Positions 34,852 to 43,908 of a DNA stretch of 64,000 nt are shown in pieces. Position 1 is the first letter of the stretch; every line of letters starts with the position of its first letter. The DNA comes from Streptomyces canus 299MFChir4.1 (GTDB lineage: Bacteria; Actinomycetota; Actinomycetes; Streptomycetales; Streptomycetaceae): contig NZ_KB911583.1 in the NCBI RefSeq assembly GCF_000383615.1, positions 781,462 through 845,461 of the forward strand. The letters are read 5' to 3'. The notes below the pieces were generated by a model. The model had not been told where the DNA came from, ran no database searches, and saw nothing but the letters and a program-made list of their open reading frames with translations. The position numbers and the translations under genes are program-made.

Positions 34852-36498
34852 GTGTCCAGACGAACAGGCAGACGACTGCTTCGTGTCTTCGCTTCCGCCG
34901 TCCTGACGGTCGCCGCGTCCGTCACAGCCGCGATCCACACCCCGGCCACGGCCGCGCCGGGCAGCCCGGCACTCACTCCACCGCTGGGCTGGAACAGCTG
35001 GAACAGCTTCGGGTGCGGGGTCACCGAGGCGCAGGTCCGGCAGGCCGCCGACGCGATGGTGTCCTCGGGCATGCGGGACGCCGGCTACCGGTACGTCGTG
35101 GTCGACGACTGCTGGTTCGACCCGCAGCGTGACGGGGCGGGCAACCTGCGGGCCAATCCGACCAAGTTCCCGAGCGGGATGAAGGCCCTCGGCGACTACA
35201 TCCACGGCAAGGGCCTGAAGTTCGGCATCTACCAGGTGCCGGGCGACCGCACCTGCGCGCAGACCAGCGGTGCCTATCCGGGCTCGACGGGCAGCAGGGG
35301 GCACGAGACGCAGGACGCCGCCACGTTCGCCTCGTGGGGCGTCGACTACCTCAAGTACGACTGGTGTTCGTCGAGCGGTACCCGCGACGAACAGGTCACG
35401 CGCTTCACGCTGATGCGTGACGCCCTGCGTGCCACCGGGCGGCCGATCGTGTACAGCATCAACCCCAACAGCTTCCACGCCATCACCGGCGCCACGTACA
35501 ACTGGGGCGAGGTCGCCGACCTGTGGCGGACCACCGAGGACCTGCTCGACATCTGGCAGAACGGCAACACCAACAGCTATCCGATGGGTGTGGGCAATGT
35601 CCTGGACATCACCGCGCCGCTGGCGGCGCAGTCCGGTCCGGGGCACTGGAACGACCCCGACATGCTGGTCGTCGGCCGCCCCGGTCTGTCGCTGACCGAG
35701 TCCCGCTCCCACTTCGCGCTGTGGGCCCTGCTGAGCGCGCCGCTCATGGCCGGTAACGACATCCGCACCATGTCCGCCGACGTGAGCGCGATCCTGCGCA
35801 ACCCCCGCCTGCTGGCCGTGAACCAGGACGCGCTGGGCGCGGGGGGGCGCAGGGTGCGCGACGACGGCGACACCGAGGTGTTCGCCAAACCGCTGTCCGA
35901 CGGCTCGGTCGCGGTGGGCCTGTTCAACCGGGGCGGCGGCACCGCGACGGTCACCGCCACGGCCGCGCAAGTCGGCCTGTCCGGCGGGCCGTTCACCCTC
36001 ACCGACCTGTGGACCGGCGGCACGTCGAGTACGTCCGGGCAGATCTCGGCGAGCGTCCCCGCGCACGGCGTGGCCGTGTTCCGGGTGAGCGGTGGCAGCC
36101 CGCTGGCCGCCACCACCTCACGTCTGCGCGGCAACGCCTCCGGCCGCTGCCTGGACGTGGACAACGCCTCCACCGCCGCCGGGGCCACGGCCCTGATCTG
36201 GGACTGCCACACGGCCGCCAACCAGCTGTGGACCACCTGGGCGGGCGGGGAGATCCGCGTCTACGGCGACAAGTGCCTGGACGCATACAACCAGGGCACC
36301 ACCAACGGCACCCGGGTCATCACCTGGCCCTGCAACGGCCAGGACAACCAGAAGTGGACCGTCGGCTCCGACGGTTCGATCCGCAACGTCCGTGCCGGGC
36401 TGTGCCTCGACGTCAACGGGGCCGCCACCGCCAACGGGACCCCGCTGGTCCTGTGGACCTGCAACGGCCAGGCCAACCAGAAGTGGACCCGCACGTGA
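34852..36498 (+). CDS. GH27 alpha-galactosidase / beta-L-arabinopyranosidase with CBM13, secreted
   Basis: 548 residues: signal peptide (about 1-34), GH27 barrel (PPLGWNSWNSFGCGV, VVVDDCWF, nucleophile Asp in DYLKYDWC, acid/base Asp in HWNDPDMLVVG), a beta-sandwich domain (about 330-415) and a C-terminal ricin-type CBM13 (about 420-548) with QxW-like repeats NQLWTTW, NQKWTVG and NQKWTRT. The stretch after GKGLKFGIY is QVPGDRTCAQTSGAYPGS instead of the xDxGxxTCxGxPGS usual in alpha-galactosidases, so beta-L-arabinopyranosidase activity, known in Streptomyces GH27-CBM13 enzymes, should be considered. GTG 34852 with AGGAG RBS. First gene of the rightward operon. Confidence 0.9.
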   Translation: MSRRTGRRLLRVFASAVLTVAASVTAAIHTPATAAPGSPALTPPLGWNSWNSFGCGVTEAQVRQAADAMVSSGMRDAGYRYVVVDDCWFDPQRDGAGNLRANPTKFPSGMKALGDYIHGKGLKFGIYQVPGDRTCAQTSGAYPGSTGSRGHETQDAATFASWGVDYLKYDWCSSSGTRDEQVTRFTLMRDALRATGRPIVYSINPNSFHAITGATYNWGEVADLWRTTEDLLDIWQNGNTNSYPMGVGNVLDITAPLAAQSGPGHWNDPDMLVVGRPGLSLTESRSHFALWALLSAPLMAGNDIRTMSADVSAILRNPRLLAVNQDALGAGGRRVRDDGDTEVFAKPLSDGSVAVGLFNRGGGTATVTATAAQVGLSGGPFTLTDLWTGGTSSTSGQISASVPAHGVAVFRVSGGSPLAATTSRLRGNASGRCLDVDNASTAAGATALIWDCHTAANQLWTTWAGGEIRVYGDKCLDAYNQGTTNGTRVITWPCNGQDNQKWTVGSDGSIRNVRAGLCLDVNGAATANGTPLVLWTCNGQANQKWTRT

Positions 36499-36556
36499 GG
36501 GGCCCCGAGCACCGGCCGGCAGCCCACCCACCAGCCGACATCCCCCGGAGGCCACG

Positions 36557-37987
36557 ATGATGACGGCTCGACCGTTACCCCCCGCCGGTACGAGGCTCAC
36601 CCGGGCTGCCGCCTGGGTGGTGGGCCTGCTGCTGGTGTTCGCCGTCGTCCCCGCCGCGGTGCAGCCCACCGCGGCCCGGGCCGACAACCCCATCGTCCAG
36701 CACGTCTACACCGCCGACCCGGCCCCGCTGGTCCATGACGGACGGGTCTACCTCTACACCGGGCACGACGAGGACGGCTCCACCTACTTCACCATGAAGG
36801 ACTGGCGGGTCTGGTCCACCGCCGACATGGTCAACTGGACCGACCACGGCTCCCCGCTCAGCCTGACCACCTTCAGCTGGGCGTCCGCCGACGCCTGGGC
36901 GGGCCAGACCGTCGAGCGCAACGGCCGGTTCTACTGGTACGTGCCGGTGAAGAACAAGGCGACCGGCCGGATGGCCATCGGCGTGGCGGTGTCGGACAGC
37001 CCCACCGGACCGTTCCGGGACGCCCTCGGCCGTCCGCTGGTGGAGAACGGTGAGATCGACCCGACCGTCTTCATCGACGACGACGGCCAGGCCTACCTGT
37101 ACTGGGGCAACCCGAACCTGACGTACGTCAGGCTGAACGCCGACATGACCTCCTACTCGGGGAGCCCCACCAGGATCCCGCTCACCACCGCGGGGTTCGG
37201 CACCCGCACCGGCGACCCCAACCGCCCCACGCTGTACGAGGAGGGGCCCTGGGTCTACAAGCGGAACGGTCTGTACTACCTGGTGTTCGCGGCCAAGTGC
37301 TGCTCGGAGTTCATCGCCTACTCCACGGCACCCGGCCCGACCGGGCCCTGGACCTACCGCGGGACCGTCATGCCCACCCAGGGCAGCAGCTTCACCAACC
37401 ACCCCGGGATCGTGGACTTCAAGGGCAGTTCGTACTTCTTCTACCACAACGGCGCGCTCCCGGGCGGAGGCGGCTATACGCGCTCGGTCGCGGTGGAGAG
37501 GTTCTCCTACAACGCCGACGGCACCATCCCGACGATCAACATGACGAACGCGGGCGCCCCCCAGGCCGGCACGCTCAATCCGTACGTACGCCAGGAGGCC
37601 GAGACGATCGCCTGGGGTTCCGGGATCGAGACCGAACCGTCGAGCGAGGGCGGAATGAACGTCGGCTGGATCGACAACGGCGACTACGTCAAGGTCAAGG
37701 GCGTGGCCTTCGGGTCTGGCGCGTCCTCCTTCACCGCGCGCGTGGCCTCCGGCAGCGGCGGCGGCACCGTCGAACTGCGCCTCGGCTCCCCGAGCGGAAC
37801 CGTCGTGGGCCGGTGCGGTGTGCCGAACACCGGGGGCTGGCAGACCTGGACGACGGTCAGCTGCCCGGTCACCGGCGCGACCGGAACCCAGGACCTCTAC
37901 CTGCGATTCAGCGGCGGCAGCGGCTACCTGCTCAACATGAACTGGTGGCAGTTCAGCCCCGGCGCCACCGCGGCCCCGACCCACTAG
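36557..37987 (+). CDS. GH43 glycoside hydrolase with CBM6, secreted
   Basis: 476 residues: signal peptide (hydrophobic AAAWVVGLLLVFAVVPAAV, cleavage near ARA-DN), GH43 propeller (about 45-335) with acids in YTADPAPLVHDGRVYLYTG, DPTVFIDDDGQAYLYWG and EEGPWVYKRNGLYYLVFA, and a C-terminal CBM6 (about 345-470, YVRQEAETIAWGSGIETE ... LNMNWWQF). CBM6 usually binds xylan. Likely arabinofuranosidase or xylosidase on substituted xylan. ATG 36557 after a GGAGG RBS, 58 bp behind the GH27 gene, so co-transcribed. Confidence 0.92.
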   Translation: MMTARPLPPAGTRLTRAAAWVVGLLLVFAVVPAAVQPTAARADNPIVQHVYTADPAPLVHDGRVYLYTGHDEDGSTYFTMKDWRVWSTADMVNWTDHGSPLSLTTFSWASADAWAGQTVERNGRFYWYVPVKNKATGRMAIGVAVSDSPTGPFRDALGRPLVENGEIDPTVFIDDDGQAYLYWGNPNLTYVRLNADMTSYSGSPTRIPLTTAGFGTRTGDPNRPTLYEEGPWVYKRNGLYYLVFAAKCCSEFIAYSTAPGPTGPWTYRGTVMPTQGSSFTNHPGIVDFKGSSYFFYHNGALPGGGGYTRSVAVERFSYNADGTIPTINMTNAGAPQAGTLNPYVRQEAETIAWGSGIETEPSSEGGMNVGWIDNGDYVKVKGVAFGSGASSFTARVASGSGGGTVELRLGSPSGTVVGRCGVPNTGGWQTWTTVSCPVTGATGTQDLYLRFSGGSGYLLNMNWWQFSPGATAAPTH

Positions 37988-38007
37988 TCAAGAAGGGGAG
38001 TTGCACG

Positions 38008-39276
38008 ATGGGAAGGACACGATCCGTCTTATGGCCCGCCCTGATCGCGGTGCTTGTCGTCCTGAGCATGGGCGGCACGGCAGTGGGCCGCGGCCAGGAC
38101 GAGAACACCCCGCTCACGGCCTCCGCCAGCGCTGCCGCGAGCCCCGGCTGCGGCAAGGCACCCGGCCTGACGAGCGGTACGTACACCATCCAGAGCGGCG
38201 GCAGGAACCGGAGCTTCATCCTGCGGGTCCCGGACGGCTACGACCGCGACCGCGGCTACCGGCTGGTCCTCGGGTTCCACTGGTGGGGCGGCACCTCCAC
38301 CGACGTCGCCACGGGCCGCACCGTGGAAACGGGCACCTGGGCCTACTACGGGCTCCAGCGGCTGGCGAACAACAGCGCCATCTTCGTAGCGCCCCAAGGC
38401 CTCGACAACGGCTGGGCCAACTCCGGCGGCGAGGACGTCACCTTCGTCGACGACATGATCCGGCGGATCGAGGCGGACCTGTGCGTCGACACGACCCAGC
38501 GCTTCGCTCTGGGATTCAGCTACGGCGCCGCCATGTCGTACGCCCTCGCCTGTTCTCGCGCGACGGTCTTCCGCGCGGTCGCGGTCCAGAGCGGCGGGCA
38601 GTTGAGTGGATGCAGCGGCGGAACGCAGCCCATCGCCTACCTCGGTGTGCACGGCCTCCGGGACAACGTCCTCGCCATCTCCGGCGGGCGGGCGATGCGC
38701 GACAGGTTCGTCAGGAACAACGGCTGCACCCCCCAGAACCCGCCCGAGCCCGCGCAGGGCAGCCTGACCCACCGGGTCACCACCTACTCGGGCTGCTCGG
38801 CCGGGCATCCGGTCGCCTGGGCCGCGTTCGACGAGGGGCACATCGCCGCTCCGCAGGACGGGGCCCCCGGTGACAGCGGCAGGACCTGGCTGCCGGGAGA
38901 GGTGTGGAAGTTCTTCACGCAGTTCCAGGGCTCCGACCCGTCACCGGGGACCGCCACCTGCCGGGTCACCGACACCGTCAGCGCGTGGAACAGCGGTCTG
39001 ACCTCCAACATCACCATCACCAACACCGGTACGACCGCGATCGACGGCTGGTCCCTGGTCTTCACCCTGCCCGGCGGCCAGGCCATCACGTCCGGCTGGA
39101 ACGCGGCCTACTCGCCCACCTCCGGTCAGGTGACGGCCAGGAACCTCTCCCACAACGCCACCATCGCCCCGGGCACGTCCGTGGGCATCGGCTTCCAGGC
39201 CACCCACACGGGCGACACGGCCGTGCCCACCTCCTACACCCTCAACGGCACCGCCTGTGCCGTTGAAGGGAGTTGA
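38008..39276 (+). CDS. CE1-type esterase (feruloyl/acetylxylan esterase-like) with CBM2, secreted
   Basis: 422 residues: signal peptide (LWPALIAVLVVLSMGGTAVG), alpha/beta-hydrolase of the PHB-depolymerase/CE1 group (about 45-310) with nucleophile elbow GFSYGAAMS, FHWWGGTSTD oxyanion region and the His in FDEGHIAA, then a C-terminal CBM2 (about 320-420, CRVTDTVSAWNSGLTSNITITNTG with the family's surface Trp residues). Expected to remove feruloyl or acetyl groups from arabinoxylan. ATG 38008 with AAGGGGAG RBS, 20 bp after the GH43-CBM6 stop; last gene of the operon. Confidence 0.9.
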   Translation: MGRTRSVLWPALIAVLVVLSMGGTAVGRGQDENTPLTASASAAASPGCGKAPGLTSGTYTIQSGGRNRSFILRVPDGYDRDRGYRLVLGFHWWGGTSTDVATGRTVETGTWAYYGLQRLANNSAIFVAPQGLDNGWANSGGEDVTFVDDMIRRIEADLCVDTTQRFALGFSYGAAMSYALACSRATVFRAVAVQSGGQLSGCSGGTQPIAYLGVHGLRDNVLAISGGRAMRDRFVRNNGCTPQNPPEPAQGSLTHRVTTYSGCSAGHPVAWAAFDEGHIAAPQDGAPGDSGRTWLPGEVWKFFTQFQGSDPSPGTATCRVTDTVSAWNSGLTSNITITNTGTTAIDGWSLVFTLPGGQAITSGWNAAYSPTSGQVTARNLSHNATIAPGTSVGIGFQATHTGDTAVPTSYTLNGTACAVEGS

Positions 39277-39336
39277 CCGAAGGGATCAGGCGGGTCGGGC
39301 CGCCCCCCGTGCAAGTGGCGTGCGGCTCTCCCTGTC

Positions 39337-41799
39337 TCATCGCGGCTCGGGATCGGGGAGGGCCTGCGCGCACCAGATCGTTTTTCCGTAGGTGGTGTGC
39401 CGGGTGCCCCATCCCTGGGTGAGCTGGGCGACGAGGAGCAGGCCCCGGCCGCCCTCGTCGAAGGCGCGCGCCCGGCGCAGGTGCGGGGCGGTGTTGCTGG
39501 CGTCGGAGACCTCGCAGATCAGGGAGGTGTCACGGATCAGCCGCAGCTTGATCGGAGGCGCGCCGTATCTGATGGCGTTGGTGACCAGCTCGCTGACCAC
39601 CAACTCGGTGACGAAGGAGGCCTCGTCCAGGCCCCAGGCGTCCAGTTGGTCGAGGGCGAACTTCCTGGCGCGTGGCACCTGCGCGGGGTCGGGCTCGACA
39701 TCCCAGTCAGCGACGTGCTGGGGATCCAGGGCGTGAGTGCGAGCGAGCAGCAGGGCGGCGTCGTCGGTGCGGCGTTCGGGGAGCAGCGCGTTCATCACCG
39801 AGTCGCACAGGTCCTCCAGCGAGGTGGCGGATCGGTTCAGGACCCGCAGCAGTTCGGTGACCCCCTGGTTGACGTCGCGCTCGCGGCTTTCCACCAACCC
39901 GTCGGTGTAGAGGGCGAGCAGGCTGCCCTCGGCCACCTCGATCTCCGTCGCCTCGAAAGGCAGCCCACCGACGCCGAGGGGCGGTCCCGGCTGTGCGTGC
40001 ACCGGGGTTTCGGTGCCGTCCGGGGAGATGACCAGCGGGAGCGGATGGCCGGCGCTCGCCAGCGTGAAGTGGCGGGAGACCGGGTCGTAGACGGTGTACA
40101 GGCAGGTGGCCCCGAACTCGCCGGTCGGCTGGAAGGGGCCGGCGGGCTGGAGGTCGCTGGCAAGGTGGAGGACCAGGTCGTCCAGGTGGGTGAGCAGCTC
40201 GTCAGGCGGCAGGTCCACGTCGGCCAGCGTGCGGACCGCCGTGCGCAGCCGGCCCATGCTGGCCGAGGCGTGCAGCCCGTGGCCGACCACATCGCCGACG
40301 ACCAGGCCGACCCGGGCCCCGGAGAGCGGAATGACGTCGAACCAGTCACCGCCCACCTCCGCGTCGGTCCCGGTGGGCAGGTAGCCGGACGCCACCTCAA
40401 GGGCTTCCTGGCTCGGCAGTCGCTGCGGCAGCAGGCTGCGTTGCAGGGTCAGTGCCGTCGCACGCTCGCGTGAGTACCGGCGGGCGTTGTCGATCGCGAT
40501 GGCCGCCTTGGCGGTCAGCTCTTCGGCGAGGATCAGGTCGTCGGCGGTGAAGGCCTCGGGCCGGTCGGTGCGGGAGAACGCGACGACGCCGAGCAGCGCG
40601 CCGCGGGCCCGGAGGGGCACGGTGATCCGGCCGGTCAGCCCGTCCGCGGCGATGGACTCGTCGATCAACGGATTCCCCGGCGGCCAGTGGGCCGGGTCGG
40701 CGGCGAGCCCGGGTCCGAAGGCCCATTCGCCTCCCTGACTGGGTTCGGCGGCGAGCTGGACCGTTGAGCGGCCGGTGGTCAGGCAGCGGGCGGCGACGGA
40801 GTCGCGAGCATGGCTGACCGGAATCGCCGTCCCGGCAGGCAGGTCGGTGCTGCCCTCCTGCGCGCTGTGCCGGGCGGCACGGCTGAGCGTGAGGGTGTCG
40901 CCGGGAGCGAACGTGGCCGGGGAGGGCGGTTCCTCCCCGCGCAGCACCTCGTCGAAGAGATCCACGGTGACGAGGTCGGTGAATCCCGGCACCGAGGTCC
41001 TGGCCAGCTCCTGGGCGGTGCCGATCACGTCGAGTGTCCGGCCGATGCCGCCGCTGGCCTGGTTGAGGATGAGCAGGCGTTGCCGAGCCCAGTACTCGGC
41101 GCTCATGTCGAATCCCCAGTTGGCGACCGCGCGGAGCCGGCCCTCGGCATCCCGTACGGGCCAGATGCTGGTGGCCCAGGCGTTGGCGTAGTCGCTGCCG
41201 CGCGGCTGGAAGACGGTGATCAGCCGCGTGGGCTCGCCCGTCCTCGCCACCTGTGCGAGCGCGTCGGTGTACGGCTTGTCGTCCCTCTCGGGAAACAGCG
41301 AGCGGTCGAATTCGGGAAGCACCTCGCGGTACTTCTTGCCGAGCACCTGTTCCTCGGAGTGCGCGATCACCCGGCCCGAGGAGGCGTTGATCCACAGGAA
41401 CCGCAGCTCAGGGTCGTAGACGCCGAGAGCGAAGGGGGACTGCTCGAAGGCCCAGTCGGCGATCGTGGGTCGCCGTTCCCAGCGCTGGAGGGTCACCACA
41501 TGGCCCAGCGCCCGGCCCTCCGTGCCGCCCAATGGGTGAGCCGTCACCACGGCGTCCACCGTGGAACCGTCCCGGTGCCGCAGGGAAACGGGACTCGTGT
41601 GATCCGGACCGGTGGGGAAGCTGTCGGGAAAGCCCGGTGGCGCGGGAGCGGCCAGCAGGTCGGTCAGGGGGCGCCCGACCGCGTCCTCAGCCGTCCAGCC
41701 CAGCAGCAGACGGCCGCTCTCGCTCCAGCCGCTCACCAGGCCGTCCGGCCCCACCACGAGCGCGGCAGCGGGGGCATCCTTCTTGTCGGCCATGTCCAT
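39337..41799 (-). CDS. SpoIIE phosphatase with PAS, GAF and HATPase domains
   Basis: 820 residues. Order: PAS (about 10-95, LVVGPDGLVSGWSESGRLLLGW), second PAS (about 115-235, FALGVYDPELRFLWINASSG), GAF (about 245-445), PP2C (about 455-690, LLPQRLPSQEALEVASGYLPTG, GGDWFDVIPL, VGDVVGHGLHASA) and a C-terminal HATPase anti-sigma-kinase domain (about 700-815, VSELVTNAIRYGAPPIKL, DEGGRGLLLVAQL). Phosphatase plus kinase in one chain could switch an anti-anti-sigma factor both ways. ATG 41799. No sigma factor or STAS protein adjoins it. It converges on the hemicellulase operon. Confidence 0.93.
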   Translation of the reverse strand: MDMADKKDAPAAALVVGPDGLVSGWSESGRLLLGWTAEDAVGRPLTDLLAAPAPPGFPDSFPTGPDHTSPVSLRHRDGSTVDAVVTAHPLGGTEGRALGHVVTLQRWERRPTIADWAFEQSPFALGVYDPELRFLWINASSGRVIAHSEEQVLGKKYREVLPEFDRSLFPERDDKPYTDALAQVARTGEPTRLITVFQPRGSDYANAWATSIWPVRDAEGRLRAVANWGFDMSAEYWARQRLLILNQASGGIGRTLDVIGTAQELARTSVPGFTDLVTVDLFDEVLRGEEPPSPATFAPGDTLTLSRAARHSAQEGSTDLPAGTAIPVSHARDSVAARCLTTGRSTVQLAAEPSQGGEWAFGPGLAADPAHWPPGNPLIDESIAADGLTGRITVPLRARGALLGVVAFSRTDRPEAFTADDLILAEELTAKAAIAIDNARRYSRERATALTLQRSLLPQRLPSQEALEVASGYLPTGTDAEVGGDWFDVIPLSGARVGLVVGDVVGHGLHASASMGRLRTAVRTLADVDLPPDELLTHLDDLVLHLASDLQPAGPFQPTGEFGATCLYTVYDPVSRHFTLASAGHPLPLVISPDGTETPVHAQPGPPLGVGGLPFEATEIEVAEGSLLALYTDGLVESRERDVNQGVTELLRVLNRSATSLEDLCDSVMNALLPERRTDDAALLLARTHALDPQHVADWDVEPDPAQVPRARKFALDQLDAWGLDEASFVTELVVSELVTNAIRYGAPPIKLRLIRDTSLICEVSDASNTAPHLRRARAFDEGGRGLLLVAQLTQGWGTRHTTYGKTIWCAQALPDPEPR

Positions 41800-41934
41800 C
41801 CGCGACGCCTCCGTCCGGACAGCCGTGCCCCTCAGGGCTGGTTTCCAGCGGCTGATTCCAGCCTAGATCCGCTTCCGCTGGACGGCGCCTCGGCCGGTGC
41901 GCCCCGGGCCGGACCCCACCGGGTGCCTCCCTCC

Positions 41935-42265
41935 CTCCCCAGCCCGTCGGCAGACCGGCGACGAACGAGGTGAGCCGATCGGCGATGAGGCGGTCGTCGT
42001 GGGCCGAGTAGTGCCAGTCGCAGCCGACGAAGTCCAGGCCCGAGTCGTCGAGGGACCAGGAGCGGACCCGGCTGTCGCCGGTGTCGTTGCGTGCCCTGAC
42101 CACCTGCTGGACATGGCCGGCGTACCGGGCGGCGCCCAGCGCGACGATGGTCGTGCCGGGCCCGTAGCGGGTGCGCAGCTTCTGGACGAAGTCGCCGTGT
42201 CTGAAGTGGCGGACGCGCTCGCCGCCGAAACGGGCTTCGTCACCGGACTTTGGATGTCCGCGTCA
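41935..42265 (-). pseudogene. C-terminal relic of a CE2-like SGNH esterase
   Basis: A minus-strand frame reads RFGGERVRHFRHGDFV, LRTRYGPGTTIVALGAARYAGHVQQVV and LDDSGLDFVGCDWHYSAHDDRLIADRLTSFVAGLP, given here in parts. The GCDWH motif followed by Asp-containing HDDR matches the catalytic end of CE2-type carbohydrate esterases as I recall them. A TGA closes the frame at its upstream end (about 42264) and no start codon fits, so the body with the nucleophilic Ser is missing. Downstream the frame lacks its normal stop and runs toward the phosphatase gene. The rest of 41800-42551 holds no supported gene. Confidence 0.55.
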
Positions 42266-42551
42266 GCCGCTGACCGGCGCGCCGTCACCCTTGTCCCGGA
42301 GGTACGCGACGCCGACGACACCGCACCATGGCCCAGCCCCCCCGAGCGCCCTCTCCACGCCACCCTGCGGGGCCGCGGACGCGTCCCAGTATCATCAACG
42401 TCGCCCCAGGCGTGCGAACCCCCGAACAGGTCGGACGGAACGTGGAACACCATGATCGGCAGACTCCCCTCGGCCTCCGGGGTGCTCTCCGTACTCGGGC
42501 TCTGATCAGGCCGGACGTGCCCGCGGCGCACGGTGGGGGGAGTGGTGAGCG

Positions 42552-43274
42552 GTGTCTCTGACGGACAAGGCCATCGAGGACATCCGTGAGCTGATCCGGT
42601 CCGGTGCGCTGCCGCCGGGCTCGAAGCTCCCGCCGGAGCCGGAGCTGGCCGCCCAGCTGGGCCTGTCCCGCAACCTCGCCCGGGAGGCCGTGAAGGCGTT
42701 GGCCGTCGCCCGGGTCCTGGAGGTCCGGCGGGGTGACGGCACCTATGTGACCAGCCTGCAGCCGAGCCTGCTCCTGGAGGGACTCGGCGGTGCGGTCGAA
42801 CTGCTGCAGGGCGACTCGGTCGCGCTGCAGGACCTCATGGAGGTACGGCGGCTGCTCGAACCGATGGCCACGGCCCTTGCCGCCACTCGGATCTCCGACG
42901 CTCAACTGGCCGAGGTCAAGTGGCACTTGGACGCCATGCGCGAGGCCCGCGACGACGTCGCACAGCTCAACGCCCACGACGCGGCGTTCCACCGCGCCGT
43001 CGTCTCGGCCACGGGCAACGAGACCCTCCTCACCCTCCTGGAAGGTATCTCCGGCCGCACCCTGCGCGCCCGAATCTGGCGTGGTCTGATCGACGACAAG
43101 GCCGCGGGCCGCACACTCGCCGAGCACGAGGCGATCTTCAAGGCGCTCTCCACTCGGGACTCCGCCCTCAGCCAGGCCGCCGCGCTGCTGCATGTGAGCA
43201 ACACCGAGCAGTGGCTGAGGGAGCACCTGCGCTCAGGCGAATCCCTTCCCGTCGAGACGACAGCGCACAAGTGA
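42552..43274 (+). CDS. FadR-subfamily GntR transcriptional regulator
   Basis: 240 residues: winged helix (about 1-70, IEDIRELIRSGALPPGSKLPPEPELAAQLGLSRNLAREAVKAL, in part) and an all-helical FCD ligand domain (about 90-225) with metal-ligand residues in EVRRLLEPMATALAA, AHDAAFHRAVV and EHEAIFKAL. FadR/FCD regulators usually sense organic or sugar acids. GTG 42552 with GGGGGGAG about 10 bp upstream. It is adjacent to no obvious target operon; the carbohydrate loci on either side are candidates. Confidence 0.88.
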   Translation: MSLTDKAIEDIRELIRSGALPPGSKLPPEPELAAQLGLSRNLAREAVKALAVARVLEVRRGDGTYVTSLQPSLLLEGLGGAVELLQGDSVALQDLMEVRRLLEPMATALAATRISDAQLAEVKWHLDAMREARDDVAQLNAHDAAFHRAVVSATGNETLLTLLEGISGRTLRARIWRGLIDDKAAGRTLAEHEAIFKALSTRDSALSQAAALLHVSNTEQWLREHLRSGESLPVETTAHK

Positions 43275-43305
43275 CGAGCGGACGCTCACCCGCCGCCGTC
43301 CGGAT

Positions 43306-43758
43306 TCAGCCCACCTTGAAGTCGGCGGCCTTGGTGTCCAGCGTCGTGTCGCCGTCCTTGGCGGTGGCCAGGACGGCCACGTGCCACGCACCCTGCGGGG
43401 AGTCGTCGGCATCGGCGCGGGTGACGGTGACCTTGTAGGTGCATCGCTCGGTGTCCCCGCCCGAGGGCTTGCAGACGGCCGAGTCCACGGCGGCCATGTC
43501 CTTGGCGGTCAGCCCCTGCTTGGCGAAGGACGAGTTCGCCGGCCAGGCCAGCACCTTCACGCTCTTGACACCGGAGGACGCCGTGACGTCGGTGGCGAAG
43601 GTCAACGAGCCGGCGCGGTCCCCGTCGGGAGCGGTGTAGCGGGCCGTGCTGTGCGACAGCGTCGGAGACTGGTCCCCGGCGTAGGCGAGGGCGAAGGCAC
43701 CCGCACCACCGAGCACGACGACACCGGCAACCGCGGACAGAACGATACGACGCGACAT
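43306..43758 (-). CDS. DUF5707-type secreted or membrane-anchored protein
   Basis: 150 residues with an N-terminal hydrophobic export segment (RRIVLSAVAGVVVLGGAGAFALAYA) and an Ig-like beta domain: LSHSTARYTAPDGDRAGSLTF, SSGVKSVKVLAWPA, CTYKVTVTRADAD and WHVAVLATAKDGDTTLDTKAADF. Two cysteines may form a disulfide. The text resembles Streptomyces DUF5707 proteins. ATG 43758 is preferred over the upstream ATG at 43854, which would place the signal segment internally. Function unknown. Confidence 0.75.
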   Translation of the reverse strand: MSRRIVLSAVAGVVVLGGAGAFALAYAGDQSPTLSHSTARYTAPDGDRAGSLTFATDVTASSGVKSVKVLAWPANSSFAKQGLTAKDMAAVDSAVCKPSGGDTERCTYKVTVTRADADDSPQGAWHVAVLATAKDGDTTLDTKAADFKVG

Positions 43759-43908
43759 GAGGATTCCCCCGAAAGGTTCAGTTGGATCACACCGGCGCTC
43801 TCGGTGGCGCCGTGCACCCATCCTGGCCGCGCGGCGAGCGCCGGGTATGAGCACGTGTACTCAACTCCGGCCTGAGTAAAGGGAGTCGCAGGTGCCGACG
43901 CGCATCAC

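Noticed and set aside
39337..41973. Plus-strand frames of 358-387 codons across the second SpoIIE gene
   Set aside because: Antisense shadows; the minus strand carries five identifiable domains in one frame.
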